Source of the DNA: Bacteroidota bacterium
Lineage (GTDB): Bacteria; Bacteroidota; Bacteroidia; Chitinophagales; Chitinophagaceae
Assembly (NCBI GenBank): GCA_023433755.1
Contig: JAEYUA010000233.1
Location: 1-10,744 of the forward strand
Length of the DNA stretch: 10,744 bases
Reading direction: 5' to 3'
Below, piece by piece: positions 4,372 to 10,744 of the stretch. The notes below the pieces were generated by a model that worked only from the letters and a program-made list of their open reading frames with translations, had not been told where the DNA came from and made no database searches. Both the position numbers and the translations under genes were made by a program. The stretch's first letter is position 1. Each line of letters begins with the position of its first letter.

Positions 4372-7300
4372 ATGAAAAGAATGCTGTTCTTTCTGACCAT
4401 GCTTTTATTTATGAGTTCACTGGCATGGTCGCAAACCACAACCATCACCGGTCAGGTTAAAAACGAGCGGGGCGAACCTGTACCTTTCGCTAACGTCTCC
4501 GAATCCGGCACACGGAATTCAGTACAGGCCGATGCCCAGGGCAATTTCACTATCAGGGTACAACCAGGCGCCCAACTGGTATTCTCTGCTACTGGCCATG
4601 CGGCCCGCACTGTTCCCGCCGCTAATGGCGACGTCATTCTCAACACACAGGCTGGTGACCTGCAGGAGGTAGTGATCACTACCGGTCTTGGTATTCAAAG
4701 GCAATCCAAAGAAGTTGGTTATGCTACTGCCAAGATCAATAACAAAGAGCTCACGCAGGCCCGCGCGGTAAATTTGCAGCAGGGACTAGCCGGCAAGGTA
4801 TCAGGACTTAATGTAATTACCACCAACAACAGTGTTTTTGAAAATACACGGATTAATCTTCGTGGTATCAGGTCACTCACCGGCAATAACCAGCCCTTGC
4901 TGGTGGTAGATGGTATTCCCACTCCGCTGGATTATATCAGCTCACTCAATCCCAATGATGTGCAGGACGTCAACATTCTCAAAGGAGCTTCCGCCGCGGC
5001 CATCTATGGTCCCGATGGTGTAAATGGTGTGATCATTGTCACCACACGCCGCGGTACCAGGAACAATCCTGTTATTACACTTAGCAGCAGCTACCAGGTG
5101 AGCCGGGTGTCTTACCTGCCCGACCGCCAGCGTCGGTTTGGTACCGGATCAACCAATGATATCTTCGGTAATCCTGTTTTTGATCCCTTTGAGAATTTCT
5201 CTTATGGCGACAGGTTCGACGGTACCGTGCGCAATATTGGCCATGTGCTGGAAGATGGTACCTACCAGCAGCTTGTGTATGCAGCAACAAAAGAAGACCA
5301 GCAGAAAAAATTCTTCAACCAGAATGGTTCTGTTCTGCAGAATGATGTTTCTTTTTCAACGCAGGATTTTTATATGTCTGTCCAGGATGCCAAGATCAAT
5401 GGCATCGTTCCCAATGACAGGAACCGCAGGACTTCCGTACGCTTCAATGCCGGCAAGGAATACGGAAGATTCAAGGCAAATTTTAATCTCAATTATATCC
5501 AGTCCAATTACAATGTAATGGACCAGAACACTTATGCTTTCCGTTTCCCGGCGTATAGCGGCAGCATTTATAATGCAGTAATGCAAACCGCAGCGCATAT
5601 ACCGCTGACAGAGTATAAAGACTGGAGAAATGACCGTTATGCGCAGTACTCCAATTATTATAATGAATATGCGCCTAACCCTTACTGGGCAATTGATAAC
5701 CATAGGCAAATCGGAAGAACAGATGACCTGCTGGGTGCTCTCGAGCTCAAGCTGAATATTGCTTCCTGGCTCCAGGCAACAGGCAGGGTAGGTACCAATT
5801 TCACTTTTGGTTCAAGCAAGGTTGAAGTATCACCTGTACAGCCAACTGCGTGGGCGCAGGTCAACAGGAATGCTGTAGGTTATAGCGCAAGACCCGGCAT
5901 GGTACAGGATTTCCAGAACCAGGTGAGCCGCATCAATGCTGAATTCTTTTTGAATGGCCGCCGGAACATCAGTGATTTTTCTGTGAGTTACCTTGCTGGT
6001 ACACAAATCAGGCAAAACCAGACGAGGCAGATCAATCTACAGGGAAATAACCTGGTAGTGCCCTATCTCTTCAATCTCTCCAACAGAACAGGTGAGATCG
6101 TGGCTCCTATTGTTAATGGTTTCCAGACACCGCTGCAGGCTAATACACAGAACCGACTGGCATCTGTTTTCGGAACCATTGGTTTTGGTTATAAGGGTTG
6201 GGCTTATCTCGAACTTACCGGGAGAAATGACTGGGACAGCCGTTTGATGATAGAAAACAATTCTTATTTCTATCCAAGCGCCAATGCATCCGTGGTTTTA
6301 TCTGAAGCTATTGACGCGTTGAAGGTTTCAGGTTTCATGTCTTACCTGAAACTGAGAGCATCATGGGCCAAATCAGGTAATGTAAACCTGGGTACTTACG
6401 CGCTTGCACCTACTTATACTGCTGCAGGCGGATTTCCTTATGGCAACCTGCCCGGTTATACTGCGGATAATCTCATCCCTGATCCCAATCTCAAACCAGA
6501 GTTTGTGGAGTCAAAAGAAGTGGGAGTTGAACTGGGTTTCCTGAAGAACCGCATCAACCTGGATGCAACCTGGTATCATCAAAAAAATACAGACCAGATT
6601 CTTGCCATCCAGACCTCTTCTACTACAGGTTATACACAACGTTTAGCCAACACTGCTGACTTTGAGAATTATGGATTTGAAGTTGACCTGAGGCTGACAC
6701 CATTGGTAAACCTGGGTAAAAATCTAAGAATCGATTTCAAAGTGAATGCGACCTATAATGATAACAAGATCCTGAGACTGGCAGATGGTGTGAATGAATT
6801 ATCCATTGGAGGTTCCAATAATTTCATCCAGACCAAGGTGGGCGCACCCACTGCTTCCAATTTCGCAATTGTTGGTTTGCCTGCATTTGTTTTCAAGCTG
6901 AGTGATTATGACAGGGATCCGCAAGGCAGGGTGATCGTTGATGAACAGGGCAACCCTCACCTGAGTGACAGCCTGGTTGTTCGCGGACGCACCATGCCTA
7001 AATGGATCCTTGGTCTGAATCCAACTATTACATGGAAAGGACTCACTGTTGGTATGACCTGGGATTATAAAGGTGGCCATGATATGTACCATGGTCTTGG
7101 TACTGATATGGACGGTTACGGTATCAGTGCACGCAGTGCCCAGTTTGACCGCCAGCGTTTTGTTTTTCCCAATTCTGTTTATTGGGATGGAGCCAAATAT
7201 GTGCCTAATACGGACAGGCAGGTTTCAGGAAATGGTATTGATTTCTGGGGTAACGATGCTTACAACACGCAGGTTGCCACCAACTATTTTTCAAGCGCGG

Positions 7301-7548
7301 CTGCATGGAAACTGCGAGAGCTTTCCATTTCCTATGAGCTGCCTTCAAAATGGCTGGCCGGTACTAAAGTGATCAAGCGTGCTACGGTAAGTTTTGTTGG
7401 AAGGAATCTTTTGACCTTCCTGCCTGAAAGCAACCAGTGGAGTGATCCGGATTTCAATTATGCCACCAATAATACCAATGGATTGAGTAGCGTGTTCCAG
7501 ACACCACCGGTGAGAACATTTGGCGGCTCCATCAGCTTAAACTTTTAA
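4372..7548 (+). CDS. SusC/RagA-family TonB-linked outer-membrane transporter
   Basis: This 1058-residue outer-membrane barrel imports large oligomers with the SusD partner, energised by TonB. I start at ATG 4372 because it opens a clean signal peptide (MKRMLFFLTMLLFMSSLAWS, then QTTT). The frame is open back to 4273, but that adds 33 residues that bury the signal. Next come a carboxypeptidase-regulatory-like domain (about 25-92, ITGQVKNERGEPVPFANV), a TonB-box-like LQEVVITTGLG (97-107), the plug (about 110-230) with VVDGIP, and the SusC signature ILKGASAAAIYGPDGVNGVI. The rest is barrel, ending in SISLNF with the terminal Phe required for BAM assembly. The length is normal for the family. susD starts six bases after the stop. 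No FecR/sigma-linked N-terminal extension is seen, and the substrate is unknown. Confidence 0.97.
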   Translation: MKRMLFFLTMLLFMSSLAWSQTTTITGQVKNERGEPVPFANVSESGTRNSVQADAQGNFTIRVQPGAQLVFSATGHAARTVPAANGDVILNTQAGDLQEVVITTGLGIQRQSKEVGYATAKINNKELTQARAVNLQQGLAGKVSGLNVITTNNSVFENTRINLRGIRSLTGNNQPLLVVDGIPTPLDYISSLNPNDVQDVNILKGASAAAIYGPDGVNGVIIVTTRRGTRNNPVITLSSSYQVSRVSYLPDRQRRFGTGSTNDIFGNPVFDPFENFSYGDRFDGTVRNIGHVLEDGTYQQLVYAATKEDQQKKFFNQNGSVLQNDVSFSTQDFYMSVQDAKINGIVPNDRNRRTSVRFNAGKEYGRFKANFNLNYIQSNYNVMDQNTYAFRFPAYSGSIYNAVMQTAAHIPLTEYKDWRNDRYAQYSNYYNEYAPNPYWAIDNHRQIGRTDDLLGALELKLNIASWLQATGRVGTNFTFGSSKVEVSPVQPTAWAQVNRNAVGYSARPGMVQDFQNQVSRINAEFFLNGRRNISDFSVSYLAGTQIRQNQTRQINLQGNNLVVPYLFNLSNRTGEIVAPIVNGFQTPLQANTQNRLASVFGTIGFGYKGWAYLELTGRNDWDSRLMIENNSYFYPSANASVVLSEAIDALKVSGFMSYLKLRASWAKSGNVNLGTYALAPTYTAAGGFPYGNLPGYTADNLIPDPNLKPEFVESKEVGVELGFLKNRINLDATWYHQKNTDQILAIQTSSTTGYTQRLANTADFENYGFEVDLRLTPLVNLGKNLRIDFKVNATYNDNKILRLADGVNELSIGGSNNFIQTKVGAPTASNFAIVGLPAFVFKLSDYDRDPQGRVIVDEQGNPHLSDSLVVRGRTMPKWILGLNPTITWKGLTVGMTWDYKGGHDMYHGLGTDMDGYGISARSAQFDRQRFVFPNSVYWDGAKYVPNTDRQVSGNGIDFWGNDAYNTQVATNYFSSAAAWKLRELSISYELPSKWLAGTKVIKRATVSFVGRNLLTFLPESNQWSDPDFNYATNNTNGLSSVFQTPPVRTFGGSISLNF

Positions 7549-7554
7549 AATCTA

Positions 7555-9075
7555 ATGAATATGCGATATAAAATTAAAACACTGTTCATTGCCGCATTCA
7601 TGGCTGCATTGCTGCCGGCATGCAAGAAAGATTTTTTCGATATCAACCAGAATCCGAATGACCTCACCGCAAACAGCATTACTTCTGACCTGATTGTACC
7701 TGCTGCCCTGCATAATGTAGGAGCGTTGGATGCGGGAGGTAACTCAGTGGGTTATGACTGGCTGAACAAATGGATGGGTTACTGGTCCAATTCAGGGTCC
7801 TTTGCACCCACGCAGGAAGAATCAACCTATAATATCACAACGGGTTTTCTCACCGTAAGATGGACAGGCACCTATAACTGGCTCAATGATTTTTATATTA
7901 TCGAAGAAAAAGCAACGGCAGAAGGAAACCTGTTTTATGCAGGCATTGCCAAAGTAATGAAGGCAAGAGGTTTCCAGGACCTGGTAGATCTCTATGGTAA
8001 TGTTCCTTATACGGAAGCCTTTCGCCTGAAAGAATTTCCAACTCCGAAATACGACAAGGCGCAGGATATCTATACCGATCTTCAGCGGGTACTGGATGAG
8101 GCAATTGAAATTTTTGAAAATGAACCACTGCCTGCAGGTGCTGCCTCGGTTGATATCATGTATAACGGCAACAGGAATCTGTGGATACGGTTTGCCAATA
8201 CTTTAAAACTCCGTTTGCTGATCCGCCAGTCGGAAGTGCCTGGCTTTACTCCTGCAGCCGAAGTGGCGAAAATTGTTGCCAAAGGAGGTGTGTTGAGATC
8301 AGGAGAATCCGCTGATGTAAATCCGGGTTATAGCAATGCACCTGGCAAACAGAGTCCATTTTACGGTGTGTTTGGTTTTACTGTTACCGGTGTTTCAGCA
8401 GAAGAAGGTGACCGTGCCAATGCCAATTTCCTGGCAACATTAAAACTCAACAATGATCCGCGCATGCAAAGGTATTTCCGCCCTGCTGCATCACCTGCCA
8501 ATCCTTCCGATCCCTATGTAGGTACTGAATATGGGGAAGCTCCTGATGAAGCATTCAACTCGGCAAGGACTTCCGGCTTTGGCCCCGGCCTGGTGGGAAG
8601 TGCTTCACAGTCACAATGGATCCTCACCTCGGTGGAAAGTTTATTTCTCTACGCGGAAGCGGTGGCGAGAGGATGGATCGCGGATGATGCGCAGCAGGCT
8701 TATGAAAACGCGGTGCGTGAATCCTTCACCTGGCTGGGTGTGCCTAACGCGGTAACTGCCGCCAACAACTACATGAATAATGTAGCCACGGCTAACTGGG
8801 CCAATGCCGGTGCAACGGTGATGGACAGGGTACGTTTTATTGTGTACCAGAAATACCTTTCTCTTGCCGGCATCAATGCCCTGGAAGCCTGGAGTGATTA
8901 CAGGAGACTGGGTGTGCCTGCCAACCTTCCGCTTTCTGTGGATCCCGGAAGGATCGGAAGTGGATTGCCTGTCAGGCTGCTTTATCCAACGCAGGAATAT
9001 GCAGTGAATCGTCAGAACGTGGAATTAGAAGGAAATATCAACCAGTTTACCTCGAAAATTTTCTGGGATCAATAA
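7555..9075 (+). CDS. SusD/RagB-family nutrient-binding outer-membrane lipoprotein
   Basis: This 506-residue surface lipoprotein forms the lid over the SusC barrel and helps capture substrate. The signal peptide ends in LLPAC-KKD, so C23 is the lipidated residue. The N-terminal DFFDINQNPNDLT, the stretch WMGYWSNSGSFAP (73-85) and IAKVMKARGFQDLVDLYGNVPYTEAF (131-156, split across helices) fit the SusD_2-type branch (PF12771) rather than classical SusD. The C-terminus ends NQFTSKIFWDQ, typical of that branch. A second possible start two codons later (7561) makes no difference to the mature protein. It lies six bases after susC and 17 before the DUF1735 gene, so the three are co-transcribed. Ligand identity cannot be read from sequence. 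Confidence 0.96.
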   Translation: MNMRYKIKTLFIAAFMAALLPACKKDFFDINQNPNDLTANSITSDLIVPAALHNVGALDAGGNSVGYDWLNKWMGYWSNSGSFAPTQEESTYNITTGFLTVRWTGTYNWLNDFYIIEEKATAEGNLFYAGIAKVMKARGFQDLVDLYGNVPYTEAFRLKEFPTPKYDKAQDIYTDLQRVLDEAIEIFENEPLPAGAASVDIMYNGNRNLWIRFANTLKLRLLIRQSEVPGFTPAAEVAKIVAKGGVLRSGESADVNPGYSNAPGKQSPFYGVFGFTVTGVSAEEGDRANANFLATLKLNNDPRMQRYFRPAASPANPSDPYVGTEYGEAPDEAFNSARTSGFGPGLVGSASQSQWILTSVESLFLYAEAVARGWIADDAQQAYENAVRESFTWLGVPNAVTAANNYMNNVATANWANAGATVMDRVRFIVYQKYLSLAGINALEAWSDYRRLGVPANLPLSVDPGRIGSGLPVRLLYPTQEYAVNRQNVELEGNINQFTSKIFWDQ

Positions 9076-9092
9076 ACCAAAAAACAAAAAAT

Positions 9093-9998
9093 ATGAAAAG
9101 GCTGAATATAACGATCATGGTTTTTTTCATGGCTTCGGCACTGTTGCTCATTGGATGTCTTAAGGATAAGGATTATGAAGCAGGCCTCCGTGGCATCGAC
9201 ATCAATGAGAATATGAGGATCATTGAAATACCGGGACCTTCCGATGGTTTCATAAACGTGGACCTGCTGGGATCCGATAATGATACAGTTTTGAATGCGG
9301 TGCTGGTCAGGCTTGCCAGTGCTAAACCTGCAGCGCAGGACATTCAGGTAACAGTTGCACTGGATCCCTCTGCCGTTGATGCTTACAATAACGCTCATGG
9401 TACCAGTTACGTGGTACCTGCAGCTAACCAGTATTCGATTCCTTCTCTCACAGTGACCATACCAAAAGGAGAAAGAGAAGCCTATATCAGTTTGTCAACA
9501 AAACCCAATAACCTGCTTGGCGCGGAGTATGCACTTGGATTTAAAGTGCAAAGTGTTTCAGATCCAACAGTGAATGTGAGTGGTAATTTCAATACACAGG
9601 TGGTAGGACTGACCATCAGGAATCAATATGACGGCAGCTACCGTTTCCGCGGGCAGGTGATTCATCCAAGTCTGGGTGGAAGTTTTACGGATGACGGCTA
9701 TCCATGCGGAACTTTTACCCTGGTAACAGCCGGAGCTAATTCAGTAGAGCTTGCACCCGCGCAACCTTATGGTAATGGAACCATCCAGGGAATTTTCGGG
9801 GTTTATCCCAGGTTCAATATTGACCCGGCTACTAATAAAGTAACGGTAACGGATGCTGCAGGATCACTGTCAAGTGTAGAAAGTTTTTCGGATTATGACA
9901 GTCGTTATGATCCGGCTACCAGGACATTTTATGTGAAGTGGGGATGGAATGGAAGCAGGGTGGCATGGGATACACTTACGTATTGCGGACCAAGATAA
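9093..9998 (+). CDS. DUF1735-type surface lipoprotein, probable glycan-binding partner
   Basis: This 301-residue lipoprotein has signal MKRLNITIMVFFMASALLLI and lipobox LLIGC, giving lipid on C22. The first domain (about 47-172) looks like the beta-sandwich DUF1735 (BT_3987-like N-terminal domain): NDTVLNAVLVRLASAKPA, DIQVTVALDPSAVDAYN and TVTIPKGEREAYISL. The second (about 178-301) starts NQYDGSYRFRG, contains TAGANSVEL and FNIDPATNKVTV, and resembles DUF4361-type C-terminal modules. Two cysteines, C205 and C298, could form a disulfide. Proteins of this build sit beside SusC/SusD and act as surface glycan-binding proteins; no catalytic residues are visible. The A-rich leader (CAAAAAATATG) replaces a Shine-Dalgarno site. 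It is the last gene of the operon and is followed by a strong hairpin. Confidence 0.88.
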   Translation: MKRLNITIMVFFMASALLLIGCLKDKDYEAGLRGIDINENMRIIEIPGPSDGFINVDLLGSDNDTVLNAVLVRLASAKPAAQDIQVTVALDPSAVDAYNNAHGTSYVVPAANQYSIPSLTVTIPKGEREAYISLSTKPNNLLGAEYALGFKVQSVSDPTVNVSGNFNTQVVGLTIRNQYDGSYRFRGQVIHPSLGGSFTDDGYPCGTFTLVTAGANSVELAPAQPYGNGTIQGIFGVYPRFNIDPATNKVTVTDAAGSLSSVESFSDYDSRYDPATRTFYVKWGWNGSRVAWDTLTYCGPR

Positions 9999-10003
9999 TG
10001 ATG

Positions 10004-10046
10004 AGGGCGGATGGCCATTGGCTTCGGGCTAATGGCTGTTGGCCCT
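10004..10046 (+). terminator. Terminator-like hairpin ending the susCD operon
   Basis: The outer stem is AGGGC (10004-10008) with GCCCT (10042-10046). The inner stem is GCCATT (10014-10019) with AATGGC (10031-10036), continued by G-U, G-C and C-G pairs to a TTCGG loop (10023-10027). CTGTTTCTTATCTT follows, which is T-rich but interrupted. The hairpin starts six bases after the operon's last stop codon. Confidence 0.7.
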
Positions 10047-10068
10047 CTGTTTCTTATCTTCGGCCCCG

Positions 10069-10744
10069 ATGAAAATAAAGTTACCATTACCGGCCTGGAC
10101 CATATTGATTCCTGTAGTAGCATGGATTTTATATTTCTATGATAGTTCTCCAACTGGTACTTTTCTGACCATTTTGCTTTCGGCGGCACTCATTGGTTCA
10201 GTGCTGGCTGCGGTGCACCATGCGGAAGTGGTGGCGCACAGGGTAGGAGAGCCCTTTGGTACACTTGTGCTGGCCATTGCCATTACCGTTATCGAAGTTT
10301 CGCTGATTGTATCACTGATGCTGGCAGGAGGTCCGGGTGCGGAGACCTATGCGAGGGATACCGTATTCGCGGCCATTATGATCATCCTTACCGGCATCAT
10401 TGGTCTTTGTCTCTTTGTAGGCGGCATCAAATATAAAGAGCAATCCTTCGGAGGTTTTGGTGTCAGTGCATCTTTGATCGGGCTCATCGCCATTATCGTA
10501 CTTACCCTGGTACTCCCGAATTATACCGTTAGTGAAGTGGGGCCAGTTTACAGTAAAAGCCAGATGATTTTTGTTGCCGTAGTTTGTTTGATTCTCTATG
10601 GTTCATTTGTAGCGATACAAACCGGCCGGCACCGTGATTATTTTCTTCCCAAAGGCGCAGATGAATCGAGGGAAGATGCACATGCCGAACCACCAACTTT
10701 ACTAGCTACCTGGATGAGCCTTTTTCTCCTGCTGGCCTGCCTGG
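10069..10744 (+). CDS. chaA: ChaA-type calcium/sodium:proton antiporter (partial, 3' end outside window)
   Basis: Only the first 225 residues lie in the window; ChaA proteins are about 360 long. It is an inner-membrane cation/H+ exchanger of the CaCA superfamily. The ATG at 10069 opens directly into helix 1 (WTILIPVVAWILYFY). The first conserved repeat shows VHHAEVVAHRVGEPFGTL (49-66) and AIAITVIEVSLIVSLM (69-84), with G60, E61 and E76 as the expected ion-site residues. ARDTVFAAIMIILTGIIGLC (95-114) and QTGRHRDYFLP (184-194) also match what I know of ChaA and y4hA-type transporters. An acidic linker (ADESREDAHAEPP) precedes the second half, as in this family. The terminator upstream separates it from the susCD operon, so it has its own promoter, which I could not place. 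Confidence 0.9.
   Translation, partial: MKIKLPLPAWTILIPVVAWILYFYDSSPTGTFLTILLSAALIGSVLAAVHHAEVVAHRVGEPFGTLVLAIAITVIEVSLIVSLMLAGGPGAETYARDTVFAAIMIILTGIIGLCLFVGGIKYKEQSFGGFGVSASLIGLIAIIVLTLVLPNYTVSEVGPVYSKSQMIFVAVVCLILYGSFVAIQTGRHRDYFLPKGADESREDAHAEPPTLLATWMSLFLLLACL

Noticed and set aside
9069..9398. 109-codon minus-strand ORF opposite the start of the DUF1735 gene
   Set aside because: The plus-strand frame encodes a lipoprotein signal and a conserved domain; the antisense product is low-complexity noise.
9929..10189. 86-codon minus-strand ORF over the end of the DUF1735 gene and the ChaA start
   Set aside because: It crosses the terminator and two well-supported plus-strand genes; no family resemblance.

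Overview
The window reads as a Bacteroidota chromosome. The evidence is a SusC/SusD pair, a DUF1735-type surface lipoprotein, a LytS/LytTR two-component pair with the LDPHFVYN-type kinase motif, A-rich leaders instead of strong Shine-Dalgarno sites, and TonB-linked outer-membrane vocabulary. Wording of several proteins and the type of intergenic repeats suggest a Chitinophagaceae-like member, but that is inference; no taxonomic marker gene is present.

Layout. Bases 1-80 are the tail of a plus-strand gene, closed by a textbook terminator. Bases 127-523 hold no gene, only hairpins. Bases 524-1538 look like a small plus-strand operon: a four-helix membrane protein of unknown function, a possible 29-residue single-helix membrane protein, and a small lipoprotein-like cytochrome c. 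Facing it on the minus strand (3374 down to 1604) is a LytS-type membrane sensor kinase with its LytTR response regulator, overlapping by 38 bases. Bases 3375-4371 (almost 1 kb) carry no convincing gene but are full of repeats: a large palindrome, four copies of one motif in strictly alternating orientation, an orphan terminator and a CTCTG-rich element. Bases 4372-9998 form a tight susC-susD-DUF1735 operon ended by a strong hairpin. The window ends inside a ChaA-type calcium/sodium:proton antiporter that starts at 10069.

How the genes work together. SusC (TonB-dependent barrel), SusD-like lipoprotein (lid) and the DUF1735 lipoprotein (surface binding) would form one outer-membrane uptake complex for an unidentified oligosaccharide or other oligomer. 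No glycoside hydrolase, sigma/anti-sigma pair or hybrid sensor is visible next to it, so the substrate cannot be read from this window. The LytS/LytTR pair is divergent from susC but separated by 1 kb of repeats, and nothing in the sequence ties it to the uptake operon.

The most unusual material is non-coding: the alternating repeat array at 3715-4187 and the lone terminator at 4116-4137, which has no upstream gene. Among the proteins, the cytochrome c without an evident methionine ligand and the overlooked 29-residue membrane ORF deserve a check. I did not find a clear novel defence or mobile system.
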